A DNA stretch of 64,000 nucleotides from Kumtagia ephedrae (GCF_003012745.1 NZ_PXYK01000018.1:78505-142504); one strand, 5' to 3'. Numbered from the stretch's first letter, positions 45,762 through 56,087 are shown. Made by a program: numbers and translations. Notes: a model not told the origin generated them from the sequence alone.

Positions 45762-46940
45762 TCAGCAGGCGGTGCGGTAAAACGCCCGGAAAAGACCCGA
45801 AGGGCGGGGTTTTTCAGGGTAGAAATGGCTCACTCTCGGGTGAATCCGCAACGGTTTCGGCCGATATTCGGGCGAAAACTGCGCGAACCGCTTCTCGATG
45901 TCGACGCATAGCGGATCGGTGTCCTTCGCCATCCCCCGGATCGACCGTGCCGCCGGCAGCCAGAACTGGCCGAAACCGGTGCGCTCGTCATGCGCCGGCC
46001 CAAGCACCTTGCCTTCGGTGTTGACCACGATCGGGAAATGCAGACCGGTGAGCACGCGCAGCCGCTCCAGCATCCAGGCGAGGCTCAGATTGGCCAGCGT
46101 GTCGTCCTCGTAGCCGCCGCCGATGTCGGAATGCACGCCGGGAAACCAGATCTGCTCGATGACCTGGCCCGCCGCCTTGCCCTTGCCGCCGGCATCGTCC
46201 CACAGTTCGGGGGCGAAGGCCTTGCGGTTCTCGTCGATCGACAGCGCCTGCAAGCCGACGGGCACGCGGGTCGATAGCTCGCTGTTGTGGAATTCGTGCT
46301 TGTAGGGATTGATGGTGTTCATCATGCCCGGCAGGCCGAGCGCCTTCACGGTGTCGAACACGCCGACGACCGACGGCACGACTTCCTCGGACGCATAGCG
46401 GGCCGCGAATGCATCGCCGGCCTTTCTTCGCTCGTGCTCGTCCTTGATCTTGTAGGCCGCGACCGCCTCCTGGGCGATGGCGCGCCGCCGCTCGGCGCCG
46501 GCTCCGGTCTTGTCACTGGAGATGGGGGCGCCTCGATCCGTGGCGGCGACGCCGCAGACCGCCAGGACGCCGCCGAGGCAGCGCACCGTGTAGGCGCCGC
46601 GGCTGAAGCCGAACAGCCCGATCCTGGCGCCGGGCCGCCAATCCTTCATCAGCGCCTCGTAGCAATCGACGATATTGGCGGTGATGCCCCAGCCGGTCGC
46701 CTTGCTCCACAGATTGCGGCAGGTGCGCGTCCAGTCCCATTCGCCCTTTTCCGGCGCGCCGAGCCCGGCATCGTAGAAGGTCTTGATACCCGGCTGCCCG
46801 TCGATCGCCGAATACATCTGGAAGATGTTCGTATTCTTGATCTTCTCCCCTTCGAGCTCCTGGACCTCGTCGGCGCGGACGCCGCGCTGCCCGGTGCCGT
46901 CGGAGAATATCAGTACCCACTCATCCTGCACCCCAGACAT
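45762..46940 (-). CDS. DUF2235 alpha/beta-hydrolase-fold protein
   Basis: This 392-residue protein of the DUF2235 family contains the Tle1-type phospholipases of type VI secretion and many orphan proteins. N-terminal FSDGTGQRG (12-20) is the oxyanion-side motif. The nucleophile elbow GFSRGA lies at 111-116 with Ser113. GVFDTVKALG near 200 and WFPGVHSDIGGGYED near 280 carry the Asp and His. GGAGGAAAAG directly precedes ATG 46940; the longer frame to 47018 is rejected. No VgrG, PAAR or immunity gene is nearby. It may be a housekeeping lipase-like enzyme. Confidence 0.87.
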   Translation of the reverse strand: MSGVQDEWVLIFSDGTGQRGVRADEVQELEGEKIKNTNIFQMYSAIDGQPGIKTFYDAGLGAPEKGEWDWTRTCRNLWSKATGWGITANIVDCYEALMKDWRPGARIGLFGFSRGAYTVRCLGGVLAVCGVAATDRGAPISSDKTGAGAERRRAIAQEAVAAYKIKDEHERRKAGDAFAARYASEEVVPSVVGVFDTVKALGLPGMMNTINPYKHEFHNSELSTRVPVGLQALSIDENRKAFAPELWDDAGGKGKAAGQVIEQIWFPGVHSDIGGGYEDDTLANLSLAWMLERLRVLTGLHFPIVVNTEGKVLGPAHDERTGFGQFWLPAARSIRGMAKDTDPLCVDIEKRFAQFSPEYRPKPLRIHPRVSHFYPEKPRPSGLFRAFYRTAC

Positions 46941-47126
46941 CTTTTCCTCCGCATGATAGACGGAAAGTTTCTTCGGGGCCTCTCTGCAGATAATCATCCG
47001 AATCCTGCTAGGATTCAAGATATCATCGTCACAATTGGCGATTTTCCGATGTATTTTTCCTTGTAACCTGCAAATTATTAGTAATTAAGTTCGAAGGTTA
47101 AGCGTCACCCAGATCTTTGCAGAAAT

Positions 47127-47153
47127 AAAAAGGCCGGGGAAAGTCCCCGGCCT
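47127..47153 (-). terminator. Terminator of the binding-protein gene
   Basis: Read on the minus strand, AGGCCGGGGA and TCCCCGGCCT form a perfect 10-bp stem with a 3-base loop, followed by TTTTATTT. It lies 27 bases after the stop at 47180. Confidence 0.9.
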
Positions 47154-47179
47154 TGCTTGAATCGGGCAGATAGGCCCGC

Positions 47180-48286
47180 TTATTCCGCCGCGACGATCTT
47201 GCCGCCTTCCCACTTGAACAGCGAGAAGCTCGGCGAGCTGAGATCCCCGCTCTCGCCATAGGTCAGCTTGCCGATGGCCGTCTGCACCGGCTCGCCAGAC
47301 TTCAGCGCGGTGGCCACCGCAGCCGGATCGTCGGCCTTGCCCGCCTTCTCGATGCCGGCCTTGATCACCTCGACCGCCGCATAGGCGTTCAGCGTGAAGG
47401 CCTCCGGCGGAATCCCCTTCTCGTTCAGCACTTTCACGGCTTCGGCCGAATCCGGGTTCTGCAGCGCGTCGGTGGCGTTGGTGAAGAGCGTGCCGGCGGC
47501 GGCCTCGTTGCCGATCGCCCAGTATTCCGTGTTGGACAGGCCCTCGCCGCCGATGATCAGCGCCTTGACGCCGACATCCTGGAGCTGGCGGGCGAGCAGG
47601 CCGCCCTCCGGATGGTAGCCGCCGAAATAGATCACCTCGACATTGTCGGCCTTGAGCCGGGTGACCAGCGCCGACAGATCCTTCTCGCCCGGCGTCAGCG
47701 AATTATAGGCCACCTCGGTGAGGCCGCCGGCGTTGATCGCCGCCTTGAAGGCGTTGGCCAGGCCCATGCCGTAGGTGCCCTTGTCGTGGATGATGGCCAC
47801 GCGCTTGTCCTTCAGGTTCTTCAGGACATGGGCGGCGGCGACTTCGGCCTGCTGGTCGTCGCGGCCGCAGGTGCGCAGCACGTTGGCCAGGCCGCGCGCC
47901 GTCAGGTCGGGGGCAGTCGCGGTCGGCGTCACCATCAGGATGCCGTTCTCGGCGAAGACGTCGGAGGCGGGAATGGCGACGCCGGAGGTCACCGGGCCGA
48001 CCACATACTGCACGCCTTCGCCGACCAGCTGGTTGGCGGCCGACACGCCCTGCTTGGGATCGCCGGCATCGTCGGCGAGCTTGATGACGACCTGCTCGCC
48101 CGCGATGCCGCCATTCTTGTTGATGGCCTCGACCGCCGCCTCGGCGCCGTTTTTGACCTGCTCGCCATAGGCGGCGACCGGGCCGGTGAGCGGGGCGACG
48201 ACGCCGATCACGATATCGGCCCAGGCAAGCGGCGCGTGGGCCAGCAGGGCGGCGAGTGCGACGCCCGCGAAAAGTTTCTTGTTCAT
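47180..48286 (-). CDS. Branched-chain amino acid ABC transporter substrate-binding protein (LivJ/LivK type)
   Basis: This 368-residue periplasmic protein has a signal peptide ([23 protein letters not shown]) followed by the canonical [25 protein letters not shown]. The ligand-site phrase [30 protein letters not shown] follows (residues near 95-125). This closely matches leucine/isoleucine/valine-binding proteins, unlike the divergent binding protein at 1097-2440. AGGAAAGAG lies before ATG 48286. No permease or ATPase gene is adjacent, so it must use a transporter encoded elsewhere. It has its own terminator. Confidence 0.93.
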   Translation of the reverse strand: MNKKLFAGVALAALLAHAPLAWADIVIGVVAPLTGPVAAYGEQVKNGAEAAVEAINKNGGIAGEQVVIKLADDAGDPKQGVSAANQLVGEGVQYVVGPVTSGVAIPASDVFAENGILMVTPTATAPDLTARGLANVLRTCGRDDQQAEVAAAHVLKNLKDKRVAIIHDKGTYGMGLANAFKAAINAGGLTEVAYNSLTPGEKDLSALVTRLKADNVEVIYFGGYHPEGGLLARQLQDVGVKALIIGGEGLSNTEYWAIGNEAAAGTLFTNATDALQNPDSAEAVKVLNEKGIPPEAFTLNAYAAVEVIKAGIEKAGKADDPAAVATALKSGEPVQTAIGKLTYGESGDLSSPSFSLFKWEGGKIVAAE

Positions 48287-48382
48287 GGCTCTTTCCTCAC
48301 AAGACTGGAGTAGAAGCCCGGCACATGATGCATGGGAGCCGACCCGCCAATCGGCCAGCCGGCGGGTTTCGATTGTCACGGC

Positions 48383-48655
48383 TCAGTGCAGGGCGATCTC
48401 ACCCTTGACATTGCGCCACTCGTTGGGCGCGATCAGCCGCCGATGCGTATAGGCCACCGAGTGCAGCGGCCCGTCGAGCTTCTTCGTCCAGAAATCGAGG
48501 AACCTGAACAGGATCGGGAATTTCGGGGCAAGATCGTAGTCCTGCCAGACATAGGTCTGCAGCAGGTGCGGGTGGTCGGGATAGCGGTACAGGATCTCGG
48601 CGGTCGTCAGCCCGTAGCCCTGCAGCATCAGCTCCATTTCGGGTGTCGTTCGCAT
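48383..48655 (-). CDS. usg: Usg family protein
   Basis: This 90-residue protein matches the alphaproteobacterial Usg family: LQGYGLTTAEILYRYPDHPHLLQTYVWQDYDLAPKFP followed by FLDFWTKKLDGPLHSV. First noticed upstream of trpF in Caulobacter, its role is unknown. AGAGGA lies upstream of ATG 48655; an extension to 48682 is less likely. It is divergent from acs. Confidence 0.88.
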   Translation of the reverse strand: MRTTPEMELMLQGYGLTTAEILYRYPDHPHLLQTYVWQDYDLAPKFPILFRFLDFWTKKLDGPLHSVAYTHRRLIAPNEWRNVKGEIALH

Positions 48656-48971
48656 GGCAGTCCTCTTCAGAGCGCCGGACAATCGTCCTGAGGAAAATTG
48701 TGCGACGCAATCGTTGCCTGTACGTTAACGATGTTACCCGGCTGTCATGGTTCCGTCATCAAAAACAACGTCTTAGCAGCCGATGCGAGCGAGTGCTGAC
48801 AGGTGCGGCGCATCTCCCCGATGACGCGCTGCGGCATCCCGCCGCGCGGGCCGAACGTCTAATGTTGTGGTTGCCGGCGAATTGATAATAAATGCCGCCC
48901 GAAAACCGCATCGCCGGTCCGGAATGTGGCGGCAGGGCACGCCCATATCGACCGCAAGGGAGGAGAATTCC
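48656..48971. other. 316-base divergent control region between usg and acs
   Basis: No gene is seen. The centre is AT-rich (TGTACGTTAACGATGTTACCC near 48718-48738; TAATGTTGTGG and GATAATAAATG near 48860-48895) and should hold promoters in both directions. The acs ribosome binding site AGGAG is at 48961-48965. No named operator is recognised. Confidence 0.5.
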
Positions 48972-50927
<1,956 letters not shown>

Positions 50928-50933
50928 ACGACA

Positions 50934-51662
50934 ATCGACATCATAGAGGTCATTCGTCGCACGGAGCAGGGCGTCACACAGCCTTATATCTGCAAGACGG
51001 AGGACGGCGCGCTTTATTTCGTGAAGGGCAAGGGCGCCGGTTTTGCGTCACTTGCAAAGGAATGGTTGGCGGGTTCGCTGGCGGAAGCGTTCGGGCTGCC
51101 TATCCCGAATTTCTCGATACTCAACGTGCCTCGCGGTCTCTACGAGTTGGGACGCCATGGCCTGCTGGCCGATCTCGGGCATGGTCCAGTGTTCGGATCG
51201 AAAGCGATTCCTAACGTGAACGAGATAACAACGACGGAAGCAGGAAAAATACCCGACGCAATGAAGCGACGGATCGCGGTCTTTGACTGGTGGATCATGA
51301 ATGGCGATCGGACCTTGTCCGAACACGGAGGCAATCCCAATATCCTTTGGGAAGTCTCCCTCGGCTGCCCGTTCGTGATCGACCACAATCTCGCCTTCGA
51401 CCAATCGGTGAGCCTTGCTGGGCTCGAGGCCCAGCATCTCTTCGGTACTTTCCTTACCGAAGTCATCGATACGCCTTCCCTCCAGGACATTTGGTCGGAA
51501 CAATGCGATCGGTGTTTGGGGAGATGGAACGACTTTTGCGGTGCGCTTCCCGAGCGCTGGAGTTATCTTGACGATCAACTTACCGTCGACAGTGGCTTTG
51601 ATCCGTCGGCGGCTTTGGCAATCCTTAGGCGATTTGATACTGCCGCGATGTGGTCTCGATGA
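50934..51662 (+). CDS. HipA-like kinase-domain protein with no canonical start codon at its N-terminus
   Basis: The protein is related to HipA-type kinases (HipA_2 group). A phosphate-loop-like stretch is YFVKGKGAGFASLAKEWLAG. The catalytic-loop analogue is FDWWIMNGDRTLSEHGGNPNILW, and the metal-binding segment is PFVIDHNLAFD. The first standard start codon is GTG 51021 (213 residues). However, the frame upstream, from just after the acs stop, encodes IDIIEVIRRTEQGVTQPYIC and EDGALYF, which looks like the genuine N-terminus. No ATG, GTG or TTG exists there; ATC at 50934, ten bases after AAGGGG, is the best candidate. Its stop overlaps the DUF3037 ATG. Function in persistence or defence is speculative. 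Confidence 0.72.
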   Translation: MDIIEVIRRTEQGVTQPYICKTEDGALYFVKGKGAGFASLAKEWLAGSLAEAFGLPIPNFSILNVPRGLYELGRHGLLADLGHGPVFGSKAIPNVNEITTTEAGKIPDAMKRRIAVFDWWIMNGDRTLSEHGGNPNILWEVSLGCPFVIDHNLAFDQSVSLAGLEAQHLFGTFLTEVIDTPSLQDIWSEQCDRCLGRWNDFCGALPERWSYLDDQLTVDSGFDPSAALAILRRFDTAAMWSR

Positions 51663-52489
51663 TGAACAGGTTGGCCGTACGCTACGCAATTATCCGCTTC
51701 CAGCCGCATGTGGAGACGGAGGAGTTCGCCAACATCGGCGTAGTCCTAGTGGCCCCAGAAATGGGCTACTTGGATTTTCGCATCGAGACGAGACGGATAG
51801 GACGTCTGACGGCATTTTTCGATGCGTTGGACGCTCGCCTGATCCGGCAGGTTTTGGGTGATTGCCGATCTGAACTTCAGCGGCTTGCAGGGTACGATCG
51901 TACCGGACAGTCGCGCCTCAGCCTCATGCCAGGCGAAAGCGCTGAACACCTATTCGCCACGCTGACCAAGGATCGCGAAGGCATCATACGCTATAGCGAC
52001 GTTCGCTATGCAATGCACCTCGATCCAGCAGCGCTGCTTGACCAACTGTTCGATCACTACGTCGCGCGTGCCTTCGCGGATATCGAATACAAGGAGAGGC
52101 TGCTGGAGCGGCATGTCCGCCAGCTGCTGAGCAACCAGCAAATCAGCGCGCGGTTCAGGAGCAAGGTTTACAGCGACGGACTCTATACCGCACGGTTTCC
52201 ATTCGTCGGCGACAAAGACGGCGAAGACAGAATTGTCCTCAAGCCCATCTACCTGGGGCAGAAGGAGCCGATGAACATTTTTGATCACGCCAATAAGTGG
52301 CTCTTTCGAGTCAATCGCCTAAGAAGGCAATTGCCCGAACACGTGACATTTGCAGTCGAGGGACCCGCAGGACCAGGCCCATCCGACGAGGCTTTCCAGG
52401 AAGTCTCCACACTTTTTGAACGTAACCACATCGAGGTTATCAGCCCGGAAGCTTCCGCGTTGCTGGCGATCGCTCGGCACTTGCAGTAG
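51659..52489 (+). CDS. DUF3037 domain protein, partner of the HipA-like gene
   Basis: This 276-residue soluble protein opens NRLAVRYAIIRFQPHVETEEFANIGVVLVAPEMGYLDFRIE, the DUF3037 signature. A helical middle follows, and then a C-terminal part of mixed secondary structure. DUF3037 proteins are often encoded beside HipA-like kinases. ATG 51659 overlaps the upstream stop (ATGA). Codon use is visibly less GC-rich than in acs or the MOSC gene, so the two-gene cassette looks acquired. No biochemical role is known to me; a regulator, antitoxin or substrate of the kinase is conceivable. Confidence 0.8.
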   Translation: MMNRLAVRYAIIRFQPHVETEEFANIGVVLVAPEMGYLDFRIETRRIGRLTAFFDALDARLIRQVLGDCRSELQRLAGYDRTGQSRLSLMPGESAEHLFATLTKDREGIIRYSDVRYAMHLDPAALLDQLFDHYVARAFADIEYKERLLERHVRQLLSNQQISARFRSKVYSDGLYTARFPFVGDKDGEDRIVLKPIYLGQKEPMNIFDHANKWLFRVNRLRRQLPEHVTFAVEGPAGPGPSDEAFQEVSTLFERNHIEVISPEASALLAIARHLQ

Positions 52490-52522
52490 TGGGTGCCGCC
52501 TTCACATCGTGAGAGATCGGAA

Positions 52523-53254
52523 ATGAGCGAACTCGGCCATGTCTCCGGTCTCTGGCGCTATCCGGCGAGCTCGCTGGGCGGCGAGCCCATGTCGAGCCTG
52601 TCGGTGGACACGGACGGCGTCGTCGGCGACCGGCTGTTCGGTGTGGTCGATGCGGAGAGCGGCGAGATCGCCCGGCCGGACGGCGCCAGCCGATGGCATC
52701 CGGTGCCGCGCATCAAGGCGCGGCTGTCGGCCGAGGGGCGCCTGGAGGTCGCGGTGCCGGGAAGCGACTGGCTGCCGGCGCCGGGCGAACCCTGCGACCG
52801 CGCCGTCTCGGACTTTCTCGGCTTCGCCGCGTCGGTCCGTCCGTTCCATCGGCACGCCGGCTACTCCGGTCCGCTGACGGAAGCGCGCTACAGCAAATCG
52901 CCCATCCATCTCATCACCACCGCCTCGCTGGCGCGGCTGAAGGCGCTGCATCCGGCCGGCGATCCCGACCAGCGCCGCTTCCGGCCGAACATCGTCGTCG
53001 ACATGCCCGAGGTCGACGGGTCGTTTCCGGAAACCGAATGGATCGGCCGGCGGCTCGCGCTCGGCGATCTGCACCTCACCGTGGCGGAGCCCTGCCGCCG
53101 CTGCGGCTTCACCATCATCGCCCAGGACGGCTTCGACAACGATCCGAACATCCTGCGCAACCTGGTCCGCCACAACGGCCACAATCTCGGCATCTACTGC
53201 ACCGTCGACCAGCCGGCCCGCATCGAGACCGGCGCGCCGATGCGCTTCCTGTAG
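52523..53254 (+). CDS. MOSC-domain protein
   Basis: This 243-residue protein has an N-terminal beta-barrel (MOSC_N-like: SGLWRYPASSLGGEPMSSLSV) and a MOSC domain (about 95-240) whose conserved cysteine is in VAEPCRRCGFTIIAQDG. MOSC proteins handle a sulfur-ligated molybdenum cofactor; examples are MOCOS C-termini, YcbX and mARC. YcbX-like members reduce N-hydroxylated bases with a partner reductase. ATG 52523 begins MSELGHVSGLWRYP. It is convergent with cfa, with 6 bases between the stops. Confidence 0.88.
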   Translation: MSELGHVSGLWRYPASSLGGEPMSSLSVDTDGVVGDRLFGVVDAESGEIARPDGASRWHPVPRIKARLSAEGRLEVAVPGSDWLPAPGEPCDRAVSDFLGFAASVRPFHRHAGYSGPLTEARYSKSPIHLITTASLARLKALHPAGDPDQRRFRPNIVVDMPEVDGSFPETEWIGRRLALGDLHLTVAEPCRRCGFTIIAQDGFDNDPNILRNLVRHNGHNLGIYCTVDQPARIETGAPMRFL

Positions 53255-53260
53255 GCGTCG

Positions 53261-54529
53261 CTACCGATAGAGGTCGGCACGCGTCGGCGGCAGGATGCTC
53301 AGGCCCTTGCCGCGCCTGACGGCCACCGTCTGGAAGATCTGGGTCGAGCCGCGCTGGAAGGTGATCGAGCAGCCGGTCAGATAGAGCAGCCATAGCCGCG
53401 CCCGGGGCTCGCCGACTTCGGCGATCGCCTGCTCGAACCGGTCCCGCAGCCGCTCGGCCCACAGGCGGCAGGTGCGGGCATAGTGTTCGCGCAGGTTCTC
53501 CGCGTCGTAGACGAGGAAGCCGTGCGTCTCGAGCCCGGAGAGCGTCATGCCGATCGTGTCGAGCTCGCCGCCGGGGAAGATGTATTTGATCAGCGCCCGG
53601 TATTCGGCGCCCTTGCGCAGCGTCCTGCGCATCGTGCCCTTCGAGCGGCGGGTGATCGCGTGGTGCAGGTAGATGCCGTCGGGCTTCAGCAGGCGCCGGA
53701 CCGCGGAGAAATAGGCCGCGTGGTTGGCGATGCCGAGATGCTCGAACATGCCGATCGAGCAGATCTTGTCGAAGCTTCCGTCAAGGTCGGCATAGGACTT
53801 GATCTCGATGGTGATGCGGTCCTCCAGGCCTTCGGCGCGGATGCGCTCGCGCGCCAGCTCGGTCTGCCGCTCCGACAGCGACACGCCATGCCCGGTCACC
53901 CCGTAGTGCTTGGCGGCGTAGATCAGCATGGCGCCCCAGCCGCAGCCGATGTCGAGCAGGCGTTCGCCGGGCTTCAGCCGGAGCTTGCGGCAGATATGCT
54001 CCAGCTTGTCCGTCTGCGCCTGGTCGATGCCATTGGCGAAATCGGTGAAATAGCCGCAGCTGTAGACCATGCGCTCGTCGAGGAAGAGCCGGTAGAAGGC
54101 GTTGGAGATATCGTAGTGGTGGCGTATCGCCTCGGCATTCGAGCCGCTGGCGAACGGGTCGCGGCCGGCGAGGTCGGCCGGCCCCGCCCGCGGCCTTCCG
54201 GAGATGAGCACGGCCGGCAGGTCGCGCAGCAGTTGCAGCTTGGGCAGCGTTTTGAGCTTCGCCCGCAACTTGCCTTCTGCCCGCCGCTCGAACAGGTCGA
54301 ACAGCGTGCCGCCCTCGACGTCGACCGCCTTGGACACCCACATTTCGATCAGCGTCGACAGGTTGGGCCGGCGCAGCGCCCGCCAGACGATGTCCTTGTC
54401 GTTGAGGACCAGAACCGGCCCGGCCGCCGGGCCGATCCGCTCCCCGGTCCACAGCCTGACCGCGAACGCCGGCTTCAGCGTCTCGATGACGGTGCGAACG
54501 ATGCGGACGGCCCTCTTGCCTGTGTCCAT
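53261..54529 (-). CDS. cfa: Cyclopropane-fatty-acyl-phospholipid synthase
   Basis: This 422-residue SAM-dependent enzyme cyclopropanates unsaturated acyl chains of membrane phospholipids. SAM motif I is LLDIGCGWGAMLIYAAKHYG near 195-214. Upstream IRHHYDISNAFYRLFLDERMVYSCGYF near 140-166 and downstream SIGMFEHLG near 268 are family marks, the latter with the catalytic Glu. The C-terminal RRGKGLSILPPTRADLYR is ordinary for rhizobial Cfa. ATG 54529 is preceded by GGGGGGA. The long open frame further upstream is not coding. Confidence 0.94.
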   Translation of the reverse strand: MDTGKRAVRIVRTVIETLKPAFAVRLWTGERIGPAAGPVLVLNDKDIVWRALRRPNLSTLIEMWVSKAVDVEGGTLFDLFERRAEGKLRAKLKTLPKLQLLRDLPAVLISGRPRAGPADLAGRDPFASGSNAEAIRHHYDISNAFYRLFLDERMVYSCGYFTDFANGIDQAQTDKLEHICRKLRLKPGERLLDIGCGWGAMLIYAAKHYGVTGHGVSLSERQTELARERIRAEGLEDRITIEIKSYADLDGSFDKICSIGMFEHLGIANHAAYFSAVRRLLKPDGIYLHHAITRRSKGTMRRTLRKGAEYRALIKYIFPGGELDTIGMTLSGLETHGFLVYDAENLREHYARTCRLWAERLRDRFEQAIAEVGEPRARLWLLYLTGCSITFQRGSTQIFQTVAVRRGKGLSILPPTRADLYR

Positions 54530-54670
54530 GCGTCCCCCCGGATCGGGCAGCATCGGGGCCGGCGGGAACGATGGCGGCGAAAATTTGCCACCACATTCGA
54601 ACCGGCTCGACCGGATGCCCTTGTCAAACCCGTCGCGAGCCCCCATCATAAGGCCGTGTTCAACCAATCG

Positions 54671-54684
54671 AAAGGAGGTGATCC
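54671..54684 (+). promoter_or_regulatory. Extended Shine-Dalgarno, perfect complement of the 16S rRNA tail
   Basis: AAAGGAGGTGATCC can pair over all 14 bases with the conserved 3' end of 16S rRNA (GGATCACCTCCTTT), one base before the ATG of a 23-codon frame. Ordinary genes here use 4-7 complementary bases, so this is exceptional. Confidence 0.8.
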
Positions 54685-54685
54685 G

Positions 54686-54757
54686 ATGTCGAGTGATTTC
54701 GTTTCCCAGCGTCAGGTCTCGGCGGATCGCCTTTTCGGGGAGCAGCCTTCCCGCTGA
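54686..54757 (+). CDS. 23-residue leader peptide or microprotein
   Basis: The frame runs ATG to TGA and encodes a polar peptide starting MSSDFVSQRQ and ending FGEQPSR, with no hydrophobic segment. The 14-base Shine-Dalgarno sequence makes translation nearly certain. A 15-bp terminator follows about 70 bases later and precedes a GNAT pseudogene, so the unit is either a translated attenuator leader or a free-standing short mRNA. No run of one amino acid suggesting classical amino-acid attenuation is present. Function unknown. It is divergent from cfa. Confidence 0.65.
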   Translation: MSSDFVSQRQVSADRLFGEQPSR

Positions 54758-54826
54758 AGCGCGATTACGTGCGGCTGGCAATCCTGATGGATCGCCGCTG
54801 ACGGCCGCGCTGGACGAAAGCCACGG

Positions 54827-54866
54827 AAGGACCGTTGTCTCATGGAGGCAGCGGTCCTTTTCTTTT
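54827..54866 (+). terminator. Strong terminator after the mini-ORF
   Basis: 54827-54841 pairs with 54845-54859 over 15 positions (13 Watson-Crick, 2 G-U) with an ATG triloop, followed by TTTTCTTTT. It ends the mini-ORF transcript and may attenuate the following gene. Confidence 0.9.
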
Positions 54867-54910
54867 GGGGCGGGGCCGGCGCGGCTCGACGGCGGCACCT
54901 TTCTAGGTCG

Positions 54911-55461
54911 ATGGATGGATATTCGCACGTGACCGTTTTGCAGACGACGCGCCTGACGCTCAGTCCCTGCCGCCCGAGCGACCGCGCCGACTTCATCGAT
55001 CTCGAGCTCGACCCGGAGGTCATGCGCTTTCTCAACGGCGGACATGCCGTCGACCCCGAGCAGGACGAGCCGAACGCGACGTTCCTCAGGCCGAGGGGAA
55101 CGGAGCCTCACGTCTGGACGGCGCGTCATACGACCGACGGCGCGTTCGTCGGGTGGTTCTGCCTGTGGCCGGAGAGCGAGGCGCTGGCCGAACTCGGCTA
55201 TCGCCTGCGCCGGGCGGCGTGGGGGCAGGGGTTGGCCTCGGAAGGGCCTCGGCCCTCGTCGACTGGGGATTCGGAACGGGTGGCTACGACATGATCGTCG
55301 CGACCACGATGGCGGCGAACCACGCGTCGCGCCGCGTGATGGAAAAGATCGGCATGAACTACGCGCGCACGGTTTTCGTCGACTGGCCCGATCCCATTCC
55401 GGGCAGCGAGCACGGCGAAGTCTGGTACGAGCTGATGCGCTCGCAATGGAACGGCGGCTGA
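54911..55461 (+). pseudogene. GNAT-family acetyltransferase, frameshifted
   Basis: The frame from ATG 54911 (or GTG 54929) encodes a RimJ/RimL-type N-terminus: VTVLQTTRLTLSPCRPSDRAD, and later ALAELGYRLRRAAWGQGLASEG with the acetyl-CoA loop. It then loses the fold after 55244. The fold resumes in another frame as ASALVDWGFGTGGYDMIVAT, then NHASRRVMEKIGMNYARTVF, ending at 55461. Deletion of one G from the run GGG at 55244-55246 explains the break exactly. A sequencing error would give an intact gene of about 183 codons. Confidence 0.85.
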
Positions 55462-55631
55462 CCCCTTCCATGCTTCCCGCGCCGCGTCGGGACTAGCCCG
55501 CTATCGCAATGCCTCCCGAGGAGTGCAGCGGTTTGGAAGCAAAGATATGCGCGCAATCGAGGCCCACGGCACGTCGCATGAGTCCCTTTCAGGCGACGTC
55601 CTGTAGGGATGTCGGCGAAGCGCGGCTTGTC

Positions 55632-56087
55632 CTATCCGCACCAGCCGCCCCGCTTGCCGCCGCGATAGGGCCGGACGGCGCCGCGGTCGAGCAGCATGCG
55701 GGCGACGACCTTGCCGTCTCCGGTGACCACGTCGGCCAGCACCCGGCCGTAATATTTGGCGCTGCCGATGTTGGAGATCGATACGGTTCCCGGGGCGAGC
55801 AGGCCCGACAGCAGGTCCCGCGCCGCTTCAGCGGCCTGCCGCTCGGCGGCGCAGCGGCTCTTCATCTCCGGCGCGTCGATGCCGCGCACCCGAACATTGA
55901 CGACGACATATTGCCCCGGCCAGACATGCGCCTCGGCCAGGAAGGTGTCGCCGTCGAGCACGGACAGCACGCGCGCCTCCACCGGTCCTTTCAGGACCGC
56001 GGCGCCGGCCGCCTGGGCAGGCGACCATGCGCCGGCCAGGGCGAGGGCCGCGACGGCGCAAAGGATCGGGAAGCGGGCGCAAATCAT
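55632..56087 (-). CDS. Exported thermonuclease (SNase)-like protein
   Basis: This 151-residue protein has a signal peptide (about 1-27, ALALAGAWSPAQA) and one staphylococcal-nuclease OB fold: VEARVLSVLDGDTFLAEAHV and VNVRVRGIDAPEM. AKYYGRVLADV contains the second arginine. The residues corresponding to the Ca2+ and catalytic site (Asp in DGDT, Arg in VRGID, Glu in APEM, Arg in GRVLA) are present. The protein is shorter than many and ends GGKRGGWCG. It could degrade periplasmic or environmental nucleic acid. Confidence 0.87.
   Translation of the reverse strand: MICARFPILCAVAALALAGAWSPAQAAGAAVLKGPVEARVLSVLDGDTFLAEAHVWPGQYVVVNVRVRGIDAPEMKSRCAAERQAAEAARDLLSGLLAPGTVSISNIGSAKYYGRVLADVVTGDGKVVARMLLDRGAVRPYRGGKRGGWCG

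Noticed and set aside
47091..47110. Two TTAA words near 47093 as a CtrA box
   Set aside because: They are separated by nine bases, not seven, and sit near no gene start.
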